Positions 9,846-19,155 of a DNA stretch of 64,000 nt are shown here, one piece after another. The stretch's first letter is position 1, and every line of letters starts with the position of its first letter. The stretch lies in NCBI GenBank assembly GCA_022648295.1, contig JALCME010000003.1, forward strand, positions 124,001-188,000, read 5' to 3'. The stretch is from Bacteroides sp. (GTDB lineage Bacteria; Bacteroidota; Bacteroidia; Bacteroidales; Bacteroidaceae). Below the pieces are notes generated by a model, which saw only the letters and a program-made list of their open reading frames with translations, made no database searches and was not told where the DNA came from. The position numbers and the translations under genes were made by a program.

Positions 9846-12179
9846 GTGACAATGAATTTTATTCCCGAAAGCAGACTTGAAGAACTGCTGAATGATAAAC
9901 TCGACTTTCTATTCATATTAAATATGGATGGGATCATCATTGATATGAATTTGGCTGCTATAACCATTTTGGGCTTTAGCAGAGAGGAACTAACCCATAA
10001 GCATTTTCTCAGTGCATATGCTCCTAATTATAGGGAAAAAATGGCTGTTACTTTACCTTTGGCCATAAAAGGGGATGTTTTCTCCTGTCCATACCCTTTT
10101 GTTACAAGAACAGGTGAAATCATTCCTGTTGATACAAAATTTTATGTTGGTTGGTGGAAGGGAGAAAATGTTCTTGTTGCAGTAAGTACCAATTTGGCTG
10201 TGAAATACTTTTCCGAGGAAATATTTCTCAGCATCTTTAATGGCTCCCAAGTGATGATGGCTATTACAGCCATTGATTCCAATACTGTTTTCAATGTAAA
10301 TAGTGCTTTTTTGGAAATGTTGGGATATTCTTTAGGGGAGGTGTCCGGTAAGACTGTCCGTGAGTTGGGTGTGTATTATAACTATTCTCAAAGGGAAAGT
10401 ATGCTCAGGCAGTTTGCTGTTGACGGGAAGGCGGAAGGAGAAGCTACAATAAAGACAAAGTCTGGTGAGTTGTTAGATTGTTTGCTTTCATTCAAACGAA
10501 TAAAGATTCAAAAGGATTATTATTTGCTTGCTGCCATAACCAATATAACTCGTAGAAAACAAATGGAGGAGAAGCTGAAGCATCTCAACTATCAGCAGAA
10601 ATTGTTGGCAGATGTAGCCCAGCTTCTTAATAAATCAGATGACTTTGAAGGTATTATAAATATTGTTTTAAGATTAGTTGGTCAGCATTCGAATGTCAGT
10701 CGTGTGTACATCTTTGAGAATACCTTAGATGAACAATTTACAACTAACACTTATGAATGGTGCAATGAAGGAATTTCCGGAAAGAAAGAACTATTTCAGA
10801 TGGTCCCTTATACCAATGTTCCTTCGTGGAAAAAAATATTGAAAGAAGAAGGGCGAATCTTCTCAGTCGATATTAAAAAATTACCTCAAGATATAATAGA
10901 TGTCTTGGCTCCGTTAAACGTAAAGTCATTATTAGCCTATCCCATTTATATACAGAACCGCTTTTGGGGATTTATGGGCTTTGATGAATGCGTACAAGAG
11001 AAAGTTTGGCTGGACGATGAAGTGAATTTGCTTTTGACCGTAACTAATAATGTAACGAATGCATTGGAGCGAAAACTTTATCTGGATCAGGCCAAAAACA
11101 GTGAAATGCGACTCCGAATGGCTCTAAATGGAGCACGTGAGGGATTATGGGAATGGAATCTTCTTACAGATAAAATGTTTTTCACTGATGCATGCTACAC
11201 CATGCTTGGTTATGAAGCAGATAAGGAGGGAAGAGACCGAAGCTGGTGGGAGGAGCTTATACATCCGGATGATTTGCCTAATGTCTTACATGCTTTCGAG
11301 GAACATCTAAAAAGAAAGACGGATTATTATGAAAGCATATTCCGGGTGAAAGATAAGGCTGGTGAGTGGCGGTGGATTTTAGACCACGGAAAAGTTGTGG
11401 AAAGGGATAAATCGGGGAATGCCATGCGTGCCGTGGGCACTCATATTGATATTACCAAACAGAAACAAGTAGAGGAAGAGCTGCATGAAATGGTGGTGAC
11501 CAAAGACAACCTTTTCTCTATTATATCCCATGATCTTCGTGGACCGGTGGGGAATTTTATGCAAATCATTGAACTTTTGACCAGCGATATGGATATTTCC
11601 CCTGATATGCGTGCTGATCTTCTCAATGAATTAAGGAGCACGTCAAAGAATACATTCTATTTATTGGAAAATCTCTTAAATTGGTCTCGGTCCCAGCGGA
11701 GTGAAATTGTCTGTAATCCTAAAGCATTTATTATTAATGAGCTGGTTGCCCAGAACATTTTATTACTTTCTACTGCGGCCAACCAAAAAACAATAGATCT
11801 CCAGTTTGATGAAAAGACTAATTATGAGGTTTATGCCGATTACGATATGATTAATCTGGTTGTCCGCAATCTGCTTTCCAATGCTATAAAATTTACCCGA
11901 TTGTCGGGAACAATTACGATTAGCTTATCCAGACAGATTGAGTTTGTCGAGGTGACAATTGCCGATAATGGGGTGGGTATGTCTGAAGATAGAGTCAGCA
12001 AGTTGTTTACGAATAATGAGTTCCACTCCACATATGGTACAAACAATGAGAAAGGTTCAGGTCTGGGACTTGTGTTATGCAAGGATTTTGTTTCTCGAAA
12101 CAAAGGAACAATAAAAGCTGAGAGTGTTTTGGGACAGGGGAGTCGGTTTATCTTTACTGTTCCACTTAGCGTTCAATAA
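9846..12179 (+). CDS. Multi-PAS/GAF sensor histidine kinase, no membrane anchor
   Basis: A cytoplasmic sensor kinase of 777 aa. It has two N-terminal PAS domains (about residues 10-115 and 125-240), a GAF domain (about 250-405), a third PAS/PAC pair (about 410-540; GEWRWILDHGKVVERD), then HisKA with phospho-acceptor His near residue 562 (FSIISHDLRGPVGNF). The HATPase has an intact N box (NLLSNAIKFT), G1 (DNGVGM, near 707) and G2 (GSGLGLVLCKDF). No signal peptide, transmembrane helix or receiver domain is visible, so it should sense an internal signal and phosphorylate a separate regulator that is not adjacent. An in-frame second ATG two codons in is equally possible as start. Confidence 0.93.
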   Translation: MTMNFIPESRLEELLNDKLDFLFILNMDGIIIDMNLAAITILGFSREELTHKHFLSAYAPNYREKMAVTLPLAIKGDVFSCPYPFVTRTGEIIPVDTKFYVGWWKGENVLVAVSTNLAVKYFSEEIFLSIFNGSQVMMAITAIDSNTVFNVNSAFLEMLGYSLGEVSGKTVRELGVYYNYSQRESMLRQFAVDGKAEGEATIKTKSGELLDCLLSFKRIKIQKDYYLLAAITNITRRKQMEEKLKHLNYQQKLLADVAQLLNKSDDFEGIINIVLRLVGQHSNVSRVYIFENTLDEQFTTNTYEWCNEGISGKKELFQMVPYTNVPSWKKILKEEGRIFSVDIKKLPQDIIDVLAPLNVKSLLAYPIYIQNRFWGFMGFDECVQEKVWLDDEVNLLLTVTNNVTNALERKLYLDQAKNSEMRLRMALNGAREGLWEWNLLTDKMFFTDACYTMLGYEADKEGRDRSWWEELIHPDDLPNVLHAFEEHLKRKTDYYESIFRVKDKAGEWRWILDHGKVVERDKSGNAMRAVGTHIDITKQKQVEEELHEMVVTKDNLFSIISHDLRGPVGNFMQIIELLTSDMDISPDMRADLLNELRSTSKNTFYLLENLLNWSRSQRSEIVCNPKAFIINELVAQNILLLSTAANQKTIDLQFDEKTNYEVYADYDMINLVVRNLLSNAIKFTRLSGTITISLSRQIEFVEVTIADNGVGMSEDRVSKLFTNNEFHSTYGTNNEKGSGLGLVLCKDFVSRNKGTIKAESVLGQGSRFIFTVPLSVQ

Positions 12180-12201
12180 TATTCTGCTAATTTTAAAGAA
12201 A

Positions 12202-12240
12202 CGCCCTCATCATAGTATTTTGTGATGAGGGCGCTTTTTA
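12202..12240. terminator. Bidirectional terminator between convergent genes
   Basis: CGCCCTCATCA (12202-12212) pairs with TGATGAGGGCG (12223-12233), flanked by T-rich sequence on the right and A-rich sequence on the left. It can serve both the kinase gene and the leftward group. Confidence 0.85.
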
Positions 12241-12245
12241 CTTAC

Positions 12246-12623
12246 CTATTTCGTCGGTAATATTTCAATCCAATAATCATCAGGATCATGGATAAAGTAT
12301 AGTCCCATAGACGTGTTCTCAAAACAAACCCATCCTTCTTCTTTATGGTATTGGCGGATAACTTCATAATCTCCCTCAACACGAAAGCAAAGGTGACTTT
12401 CATTTTCTCCCAGTTCGTATGCCTGCGTGTGATTTTTCAAACAAGTGAGTTCCAATAGAAACCCAGTGCTGTTATCTGTGAGATATACGAGTGTGAAAGA
12501 ACCATCTGAAGTCTCTTTCCGATGATGCTCCTTTAGCCCGAGAGCCTTTTCGTAAAAAGCAATGCTCCGTTCCAAATTCGTAACATTAATATTGAAATGA
12601 TCAAACTTACTTTTTATCTCCAT
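12246..12623 (-). CDS. VOC-superfamily protein (glyoxalase I-like)
   Basis: A 125-aa vicinal-oxygen-chelate protein with two beta-alpha-beta-beta-beta modules. Likely metal ligands are His9 (KFDHFNINV), Glu in FLLELTC, His in ESHLCFRV and Glu in YWIEILP, the pattern of lactoylglutathione lyases. Length and residues fit GloA-type enzymes, which detoxify methylglyoxal. Bacteroides lack a full glutathione pathway, so the thiol partner is uncertain. It is the last gene of a leftward group. Confidence 0.85.
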   Translation of the reverse strand: MEIKSKFDHFNINVTNLERSIAFYEKALGLKEHHRKETSDGSFTLVYLTDNSTGFLLELTCLKNHTQAYELGENESHLCFRVEGDYEVIRQYHKEEGWVCFENTSMGLYFIHDPDDYWIEILPTK

Positions 12624-12636
12624 CTGTTTTTATCTT

Positions 12637-13755
12637 TTATTTCGTCCAGACTTTCACTACTTCGCCTGAATACATACGTGGTTGACCTTCCATTGGCGCC
12701 TGAGAAGGTAGTTTTTTACATTCCATTATAATGGAAGGTTCATTTTCTCCCGTAGGATAGAAACGAACAACATAATTTTGAGCTTTTTCCAGTTGTCCGT
12801 ATGGCTGATCGGGAGTAAATAACGTATAAATCACGGCCTTTCCGGATGTTTTACCCAATGAACCGCCTGCATTTGCAGCCATTATTGTCATATTAAACTG
12901 ATCTGTGCCAATGACAACTACTAATTTCCCTTTTCCCATGTTAATCATATCTGTTGTTAATTCCCCGGGAGCTGTTTGCTGATACCCGTTTAATTCAGAG
13001 GTCTTTGTTTCAATAACGGATTTACCCTGCATCGGTACTGCCTGATTGTTTACCTTAGAGGAACTTTCTTGTTTCAGTAGTTGATTATTGGGGGTAATCA
13101 CCATAGTGCCGGAAGTAGCAATGCTTTTCTCTTCTTTTTGTTTTTCTTCTTTCTGTTCTTGCGCCATCTCTTCTTGATTCTTGACTGTTGCGCTTAAAGT
13201 TCCGGCTGCTTCCATGCAGAGCCCATCTACAAAATCAACTGTTTTTCTCCGCCATTTGGCAAGTCCACGAACCAATTTGGTTTGTGCCTTGTTTAGCGCA
13301 TATTTATCTGTAATCCATTCCTCTGCCGTGTACTTTTCTTTTCCTTCCCGGTAGCTATAACGTATCTTTTCTACTTTCAATATGCATGTTTCCGGCTGGC
13401 AAGTGACAGAAAGTTGATATTGTATCAGCGTACGGTCTAAAGACAAAGCACTGGAACTAAAAACAATCCATTCTTCCCCTATTCCTACAATCTGGCCTTT
13501 TACCTGATTGGTATAGACCACACGGCTGATATTATTATTGCTTTTCAAGCGTCCCGTTATCCATTCCAACATCCGGTTGTATATTTCATCTTGCGACATT
13601 CCGGGTATACTGAATTCCTTGGAAAATACCACTTTACCTTCTGTTTCAGGTACGGCTCCTGCTAAGTATTTACTGTTATCATCCTTTTGTGCGTGTAGTG
13701 TGGCAGGCAAGTAAAGACAAAATAGGGTAATAAGAATTTGTGTTAACTTTTTCAT
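12637..13755 (-). CDS. DUF4468-like exported protein
   Basis: A 372-aa protein with an N-terminal signal peptide (MKKLTQILITLFCLYLPATLHAQ). The N-terminal half (VVFSKEFSIPGMSQDEIYNRMLEWI ... TAEEWITDKYALNK) resembles the DUF4468 TBP-like fold seen in Bacteroidetes envelope proteins. A Gln/Glu/Lys-rich linker (QEEMAQEQKEEKQKEEKS) separates it from a second beta-rich domain. Function is unknown. It lies between an MBL hydrolase and a VOC protein with gaps of about 15 bp on each side, so the three are probably cotranscribed. Confidence 0.8.
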   Translation of the reverse strand: MKKLTQILITLFCLYLPATLHAQKDDNSKYLAGAVPETEGKVVFSKEFSIPGMSQDEIYNRMLEWITGRLKSNNNISRVVYTNQVKGQIVGIGEEWIVFSSSALSLDRTLIQYQLSVTCQPETCILKVEKIRYSYREGKEKYTAEEWITDKYALNKAQTKLVRGLAKWRRKTVDFVDGLCMEAAGTLSATVKNQEEMAQEQKEEKQKEEKSIATSGTMVITPNNQLLKQESSSKVNNQAVPMQGKSVIETKTSELNGYQQTAPGELTTDMINMGKGKLVVVIGTDQFNMTIMAANAGGSLGKTSGKAVIYTLFTPDQPYGQLEKAQNYVVRFYPTGENEPSIIMECKKLPSQAPMEGQPRMYSGEVVKVWTK

Positions 13756-13772
13756 AAATCATATCTATTTTA

Positions 13773-14501
13773 TTAAGTAATATCAAAGCGTTCTCCCCGT
13801 TTGGAGATTGTAAGGAAGCGGCAGCCTTTTCTTTCCGCAAATGATTGAAAGGCATTTCCCCCCTCATAATCTTCGCTGAAATGCATAGGGACAAAGATTT
13901 TAGTTTTAATTCGTTCTATAAACTGTTCGGCCCCCCTCATGTAGTCTTTTCCGAGGCGTCTGTCCACCGGAAACAAAACGATATCCATTGCCGGAGCGTT
14001 CTTTTGGATGTATTTTACCTCTGCCAGAAAGTCAGCTTCGGCTTTGTGTGCTTCTTCGGGAGTGGATTCTTCATTCCAGTGCCAGTTATTAAGGTCACCT
14101 GCATGAAAAAAACGCATACCTTGCAGGTCTATTAATAATGAAATTCCGGAATCAGTGGAGCCGAAAGCTTCTATACGGATGTTACTATCTTCGTATACTT
14201 CTCCTTTATTAATATATATGGCATCTGTCCGTGATGCCCGCCGATGCTTCAAAATGTCTTTGGAGAAAATATAATGAATATCTTTTTTTCTCTCCTTCCA
14301 TAAAAGCACTTCTTTGTTAAAGTGGTCAGGATGAAAATGAGAAGATAACACATAACAGGCTCCTTCTCTTTCCAATAAATCATCATTGACCATATTTCGT
14401 GCGGAAGTTTCTTCCTGAGAGTCCTTGTAATAGTCAATAATTACAGTGATATTATTCGCTTCAATAGCAAAACCACTATGATAAATATAGTCGAGTTTCA
14501 T
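13773..14501 (-). CDS. MBL-fold metallo-hydrolase
   Basis: A 242-aa cytoplasmic metallo-beta-lactamase-fold protein. The metal-binding HxHxDH motif is clear (SSHFHPDHF), with further ligands in FFHAGDLNNWHW and VPMHFSED near the end. This small single-domain type resembles UlaG/YycJ-like hydrolases with unassigned substrates. No signal peptide. It is the first gene of the short leftward cluster with the DUF4468-like and VOC genes. Confidence 0.85.
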   Translation of the reverse strand: MKLDYIYHSGFAIEANNITVIIDYYKDSQEETSARNMVNDDLLEREGACYVLSSHFHPDHFNKEVLLWKERKKDIHYIFSKDILKHRRASRTDAIYINKGEVYEDSNIRIEAFGSTDSGISLLIDLQGMRFFHAGDLNNWHWNEESTPEEAHKAEADFLAEVKYIQKNAPAMDIVLFPVDRRLGKDYMRGAEQFIERIKTKIFVPMHFSEDYEGGNAFQSFAERKGCRFLTISKRGERFDIT

Positions 14502-14570
14502 ATAACGATCGTTTATAGCGCAATATTACTAAAACGCCACATAATACATGTTTTGTAATTGTTATTTTAT

Positions 14571-15572
14571 CTAAATTTTTACTTCGTTTTCCAGAGGCTT
14601 ACCATTAATAAAGTCTTTAATGTTCTGTAAAGTGGTGGAAGCGATGTTGTTCAAAGCTTCCCGGGTAAAGAAAGCCTGATGTGAAGTCACTATGACGTTG
14701 TTAAAGGATAGCAACCGTGCCAGTACGTCATCGTCAATGATCCGGTCCGATTGATCTTCATAAAAATATTCGCTTTCCTCTTCGTAAACGTCCAGTCCGG
14801 CAGAACCTATTTTTTTGTTTTTCAGCGCTTCTATCAAGGCATTGGTATGGATCAGTTGTCCGCGTCCGGTATTAATAAGCATCACTCCGTCTTTCATTTT
14901 ACTGATGGAGTAGTCATTGATCAGATATTTGGTTTGTTCCGTAAGCGGGCAGTGCAGGGAAATGATGTCAGAATTATGATAAAGCTCATCCAGTGTGGTA
15001 TAAACCACCTGATGTTCCCTTGCAAAATTATAGTCCGGATACAAATCATAAGCCAAAATATTCATGCCAAACCCTTTTAATATGCAGATCAGTTTTTTAG
15101 CTATCTTGCCGGTTCCTATAATGCCGGCTGTTTTTCCGTACATATCGAAGCCTAATAATCCGTGAAGTGAAAAATTTCCGTCACGAGTGCGCCATGTGGC
15201 ACGGGGAATCTTTCGGTTGAGTGACAACATCAGGGCTACCGTATATTCAGCCACAGCATAAGGCGAGTAAGCCGGCACACGCACTATGGTAATGCCATGG
15301 GCATGGGCTGCATTAATATCTACATTATTATAACCGGCACAGCGCAATGCCAGCAGCTTTACGCCGTTTTCCGCCATTAGGGAAATTACCTCGCTATCGG
15401 CCGTGTCGTTCACAAAAATGCATACTACATCCACCCCCTGTGTGAGGATGACGTTGTTTTTGTTTAAATGCCCTTTATAGAATCGGAGTTCAAAATCATA
15501 TTCTTTGTTCTTTTCCTTAAAAGATGCCTCGTCATAAGGCTTGGTCCCAAAAAAAGCGATGGTATATGCCAT
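14571..15572 (-). CDS. ldhA: D-lactate dehydrogenase (2-hydroxyacid dehydrogenase family)
   Basis: An NAD-dependent D-2-hydroxyacid dehydrogenase of 333 aa, probably making D-lactate from pyruvate in fermentation. Visible family features are LRCAGYNNVD, the Rossmann motif GIIGTGKIAKKL near residue 150, NTGRGQLIHTNAL with the catalytic Arg, the Glu-rich stretch DVYEEESEYFYED typical of LdhA, and the catalytic His in VTSHQAFFTREAL. It is separated by 69 bp from the next leftward gene, so readthrough is possible but not required. Confidence 0.92.
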   Translation of the reverse strand: MAYTIAFFGTKPYDEASFKEKNKEYDFELRFYKGHLNKNNVILTQGVDVVCIFVNDTADSEVISLMAENGVKLLALRCAGYNNVDINAAHAHGITIVRVPAYSPYAVAEYTVALMLSLNRKIPRATWRTRDGNFSLHGLLGFDMYGKTAGIIGTGKIAKKLICILKGFGMNILAYDLYPDYNFAREHQVVYTTLDELYHNSDIISLHCPLTEQTKYLINDYSISKMKDGVMLINTGRGQLIHTNALIEALKNKKIGSAGLDVYEEESEYFYEDQSDRIIDDDVLARLLSFNNVIVTSHQAFFTREALNNIASTTLQNIKDFINGKPLENEVKI

Positions 15573-15809
15573 AATTCTGTTTTTTATGAGGTGATTTTTA
15601 GCTTTACAAAGTTAACATTTATTTCTATCCGAAAGTTCGTAAGGATATTTTTTATGCCTTATTTTAAATTGTTCTGTTTCACTCTGCTTTTTATTAAAAT
15701 ACACATTCTCTGTGCTTTAGTTTAATTTGAAACAATGTATTTAGTTGGCTATTTTATGGTTAAAGTGAATTTGTATGCACAAAGTTCTTTCTAATGTGCA
15801 ATAATGTTG

Positions 15810-15817
15810 TATATTTG
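15810..15817 (+). promoter_or_regulatory. Probable promoter (-7 box) of the FadL-type gene
   Basis: TATATTTG matches TAnnTTTG and lies 27 nt before the ATG at 15845. No good -33 TTTG is at the usual distance. Confidence 0.5.
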
Positions 15818-15844
15818 CGCCCGCTAACAATAAAAAAGACTTAG

Positions 15845-17194
15845 ATGAATAAAAAATCATGGATTAGCATCATGATGCTAATAGTTTCAGTTTCAACTTT
15901 CGCCGGAGGCATACTGACCAATACCAATCAGCACGTTGCTTTTCTTCGTATGCTGGCTCGTGGTGCTTCTATTGATATAGATGGTGTATATTACAATCCG
16001 GCAGGTTTGTCCTTCTTGCCCGCTGATGGTTTCTACCTTTCTTTGAATGGGCAAAGCGCTTATCAAACCCGTGTGATTGATGCTACTTTTCCTTTATTTC
16101 CTGAAGAAGGTCATCACCGTCATTATAAAGGTACGGCTTCGGCCCCATTTATCCCCAGCATTCAGGCTGCTTATAAAAAGGGTAATTGGGTTATCTCCGG
16201 TAGTTTTGCCGTAGGTGGCGGCGGTGGTAAAGCATCGTTCGATTCAGGTTTGCCTATGTTTGATTCTAAAGTGATGGCAGGTTTGGCTGGTAATAGTAAA
16301 TTGCAGCAATTAGCGCAGATGACCAATGCCGGAGTTGTGTCCGATCTGTACAGCATTTCTTCGGCTATGGAAGGGCGGCAATTCATTTATGGTGCACAGT
16401 TGGGCTTTTCTTATAAAGTTAATGACTGGCTGTCGGTTTTTGCTGGAGGACGAATGAACTATTTTACAGGAGGCTACGAAGGCTATCTTACGGCTTCGTT
16501 GAAAGATGCCTATAAAGCTTATGTGGAAGATCCAACGCTTTACGGGCTTGAACTCGACTGTGACCAGACCGGTTGGGGACTGACTCCTATATTAGGAGCC
16601 GATCTTAAATTTGGAAAATGGAATATCGGGTTGAAATATGAATTTATGACCAGCTTGAATATAGAGAATAAAACCCATAAAAACAGTGATCCCGATGGAG
16701 CTCTGGCTGCTTACAGAAACGGGGTGAATACTCCGAATGATATTCCTGCCTTATTAACTGCTGCTGTTGGCTATGAGATACTTCCCACGCTCCGTGCTTC
16801 TGCAGAATATCATCATTTCTACGACAAGCAGGCAGGTATGGCAAATGATAAACAAAAAGCGCTCACCGGAGGTACTAATGAATATCTTTTTGGTGTGGAG
16901 TGGGATGTACTTAGCCGCGTAAGCATCAGTGGCGGTTATCAGCGTACCGACTATGGCCTGGCCGATGGTTTCCAGAGTGATACCAGTTTTTCCTGTGATT
17001 CCTATTCACTTGGTTTTGGTGCCGGTATAAAGCTATCTCCGAAATTGAAATTGAATGTCGCTTATTTCTGGACTAATTATAGCGATTATACCAAATCCAT
17101 GGATACCGGTTATAATGGTCTCCCCCTTGGAGGTACTGACGTTTATAGCCGTACCAACAAAGTATTTGGCTTGGGGGTCGATTATAAATTTTAG
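15845..17194 (+). CDS. OmpP1/FadL-family outer-membrane transporter
   Basis: A 449-aa outer-membrane beta-barrel for hydrophobic substrates such as fatty acids. A signal peptide (MNKKSWISIMMLIVSVSTFAGG) is followed by the family N-terminal hatch region with the NPAGLSFLP motif near residue 50. Repeated amphipathic strands end in a terminal aromatic residue (VFGLGVDYKF), as expected for barrels recognised by BAM. The gene stands alone between divergent ldhA and a terminator. The substrate is inferred from the family only. Confidence 0.9.
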   Translation: MNKKSWISIMMLIVSVSTFAGGILTNTNQHVAFLRMLARGASIDIDGVYYNPAGLSFLPADGFYLSLNGQSAYQTRVIDATFPLFPEEGHHRHYKGTASAPFIPSIQAAYKKGNWVISGSFAVGGGGGKASFDSGLPMFDSKVMAGLAGNSKLQQLAQMTNAGVVSDLYSISSAMEGRQFIYGAQLGFSYKVNDWLSVFAGGRMNYFTGGYEGYLTASLKDAYKAYVEDPTLYGLELDCDQTGWGLTPILGADLKFGKWNIGLKYEFMTSLNIENKTHKNSDPDGALAAYRNGVNTPNDIPALLTAAVGYEILPTLRASAEYHHFYDKQAGMANDKQKALTGGTNEYLFGVEWDVLSRVSISGGYQRTDYGLADGFQSDTSFSCDSYSLGFGAGIKLSPKLKLNVAYFWTNYSDYTKSMDTGYNGLPLGGTDVYSRTNKVFGLGVDYKF

Positions 17195-17218
17195 TGCAAT
17201 ATATTCCTCTTAAAGTAG

Positions 17219-17256
17219 AATCCGCTACGGAGTAAAATTCCACAGCGGATTTTTTA
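17219..17256 (+). terminator. Terminator after the FadL-type gene
   Basis: AATCCGCT (17219-17226) pairs with AGCGGATT (17244-17251) followed by T residues. It also faces the end of the converging hypothetical gene at 17263. Confidence 0.75.
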
Positions 17257-17262
17257 TGCTTT

Positions 17263-17730
17263 TTATCTTTTATTTCTCTCCCTTTCTTTTTTCAGTTTGT
17301 TCTGCCAGAGGTAGAAGCTCTTGATAAGCGTCTCCTCTTTAATAAGCTCTTCCATGCCGTATTTCTCCATAAAAATCTGTGTGGACCGCAGGAAGGTGAT
17401 TCCATGCCTGAACTTGTTTTCCAGTATAAATCGGTAGTAGTTCATTCTCATTTCCCTTTCCACTTCCTTTTCAAAGAGCTCCACATGTTCTTTGCCCATG
17501 TAGTTGTATATTCTGGGATCTTTGCCCACCTTTGGCCAGGGGAGTATGAGGGCCAGATTTCCCTCATCTTTCCATGAGATGTCCTTCGGCCTTGTGGTGG
17601 TGAGTTGTAAGAGGCAGCTGTAAAGGTTTTGGTTTTTCGAGAATCGTATGGCTCCGTTCAGTGTGCAGTAATCATATTGTATATCCAGATAGGCTTTCAG
17701 ATAGGGCTTGATCTCTATTCTGATCTCCAT
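17263..17730 (-). CDS. Bacteroides-type hypothetical protein, 155 aa
   Basis: Soluble, charged protein with no signal peptide or membrane helix. It opens IEIKPYLKAYLDIQYDY, has a central NLALILPWPKVGKDPRIYNYMG block and a basic helical end (FLRSTQIFMEKYGMEELIKEETLIKSFYLWQNKLKKE). Proteins of this general layout recur as hypotheticals in Bacteroides genomes, but I know no function. The ATG at 17730 is chosen over an upstream TTG. It is divergent from the recombinase gene, sharing a 360-bp region with a four-copy motif, so the two may be linked in regulation. It marks the left edge of the accessory island. Confidence 0.6.
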   Translation of the reverse strand: MEIRIEIKPYLKAYLDIQYDYCTLNGAIRFSKNQNLYSCLLQLTTTRPKDISWKDEGNLALILPWPKVGKDPRIYNYMGKEHVELFEKEVEREMRMNYYRFILENKFRHGITFLRSTQIFMEKYGMEELIKEETLIKSFYLWQNKLKKERERNKR

Positions 17731-17863
17731 CCTTCCCAATAGTTGTTATATCCGTAATTTTTTCTTAGGTTTGCATGGCACAGCCGGTTTTAAAGGGTTT
17801 TCCAGGGTTCCGGCTCGACAAACAAACGAATGAAATACAAACGATTACCACAGACACTATTTT

Positions 17864-17942
17864 GTTCTACGATGAACGGGTCGTTGCTCTACGATGAAGG
17901 TGTCTTTCCCCGTAGAGCAAGACCACCTTGCTCTACGAGGAA
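17864..17942 (+). repeat. Four copies of a 13-bp motif GYTCTACGRKGAA upstream of the recombinase
   Basis: Copies lie at 17864-17876 (GTTCTACGATGAA), 17886-17898 (GCTCTACGATGAA), 17906-17918 (minus strand, GCTCTACGGGGAA) and 17930-17942 (GCTCTACGAGGAA), spaced 20-24 bp start to start, about two helical turns. The region 17731-18098 otherwise holds only A+T-rich sequence running into the recombinase gene. Regular spacing and mixed orientation suggest protein-binding sites or pairing RNA stems. Confidence 0.7.
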
Positions 17943-18098
17943 TTTTTCCTTTCTTTTATCCGGTACAAATATCGGTCAAAAAATACGATAAAACTAAAAA
18001 ATAGCAATGATTGTTTATATCTTATATGTAACTAAACATTCTTTTTATTATTTTTCAATCACCTGTTTAGCTCTAAATAAAATGTATAGAAATAGAAA

Positions 18099-19139
18099 AT
18101 GAAAAAAACTTTGATGTTAACTGAGTACATGACTTCGGTAATGGAAGCTCTGCGCCGGTCAGAACAATATAGTACGGCCCATGTGTATTCCAGTGTCATT
18201 CATTCTGTCTCCGCTTATGCGGGTCGTGACTTCCCTTTGTCGGGACTAACTCCTGTTTTCTTAAAAGATTACGAGGACTACCTGATTTTGCAGAAAGGGC
18301 TTTCGTGGAATACCTCCTCTACGTATATGCGTTGTTTGCAATCGGTATATAACCGTGCCCTTCGGTCTCAGGAGGTTCCCTTTATTGCGCAATTGTTTAA
18401 AGGTGTTTTTACGGGGGTGAAGCGTAATCACCGCCGTGCTCTAAGAGTGGAAGACATGCGTCGTCTACTCTGTGAGTCTCCTGTACAGGTAGAGTGTTCA
18501 TCTTCTAAGGATTTGGAACCACCGGTTTCCTCAGAGAAGGGTACGAATACCCATAAGGCGCGTACCTGCATGGAACTGATGATCCGTTTACAAGGGATGT
18601 GTTTTGTAGATCTGGCCTTTCTTCGCAAGTCCGATCTAAAAAATGGCTATTTAATGCTTCGCCGTCATAAGACACGTATGCCTCTCTGCATCCGTATAAC
18701 GGATGAAATACGCCGCTTGGCTTCTTTTTATAAAAGCAATGATTCTTCTTCTCCCTATTTGCTAAATATCCTTGATGGTCATCTTCGTGGCTATGCGGCT
18801 TACCGAGATTACCAGTGTAAACTACGTCGTTTCAATGCCGCGCTGAAATGTTTGGCTCGCGAACGGCATGTATGTGTAAGTGTTAGTACTTATTGTGCCC
18901 GTCACACGTGGGCTACCCAAGCAAAGTATTGCGGCATTCCTACAGCCGTGATCTCTGAAGGTTTGGGGCATGCTTCAGTGACAACTACGGAGGCTTATCT
19001 GAAGAGTTTTGAAAATGGCGTTCTTGACCGTGCCAATGCCCAGGTCACCGCTTATATTTTTAATGGGAAGATGAGGAAACGACGATGTGCCGAAAAGACT
19101 GGTTCCCATCCTGTTGTTAATAAATTACTTTGCAGGTAA
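18099..19139 (+). CDS. Tyrosine recombinase, probable DNA invertase of the fimbrial promoter
   Basis: A 346-aa phage-integrase-type recombinase. An N-terminal SAM-like core-binding domain (residues about 1-110) precedes the catalytic domain. Catalytic candidates are Arg in LMIRLQGMCFVDLAFL, Lys in LRRHKTRMPL, ARHTWA with His and Arg, LGHASVTTTEAYL with His, and Tyr in EAYLKSF. This is the Bacteroidetes type that often sits beside invertible promoters of surface loci. Its last codons overlap a 20-bp inverted repeat (19125-19144) whose partner lies at 19413-19432, so inversion keeps the stop codon. The gene points toward the fimbrial operon. Target assignment is inferred from position. Confidence 0.9.
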   Translation: MKKTLMLTEYMTSVMEALRRSEQYSTAHVYSSVIHSVSAYAGRDFPLSGLTPVFLKDYEDYLILQKGLSWNTSSTYMRCLQSVYNRALRSQEVPFIAQLFKGVFTGVKRNHRRALRVEDMRRLLCESPVQVECSSSKDLEPPVSSEKGTNTHKARTCMELMIRLQGMCFVDLAFLRKSDLKNGYLMLRRHKTRMPLCIRITDEIRRLASFYKSNDSSSPYLLNILDGHLRGYAAYRDYQCKLRRFNAALKCLARERHVCVSVSTYCARHTWATQAKYCGIPTAVISEGLGHASVTTTEAYLKSFENGVLDRANAQVTAYIFNGKMRKRRCAEKTGSHPVVNKLLCR

Positions 19140-19144
19140 CGGAT
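19125..19144 (+). repeat. Left inverted repeat (IRL) of the invertible segment
   Basis: TTACTTTGCAGGTAACGGAT, the exact reverse complement of 19413-19432. It contains the recombinase stop codon (TAA in CAGGTAAC). A 7-bp core TTTGCAG is flanked by TTAC and GTAACGGAT. The outer arm is degenerate because it is coding. Confidence 0.9.
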
Positions 19145-19155
19145 GGTTTCCGGTG

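Noticed and set aside
17864..17942. Short CRISPR array
   Set aside because: Repeats are only 13 bp, one is inverted, and spacers are 7-11 bp; no cas genes are present.
18099..19139. Recombinase as the integrase of an integrative element
   Set aside because: No conjugation, replication or phage genes follow; the flanking inverted repeats and fimbrial operon fit an invertase better.
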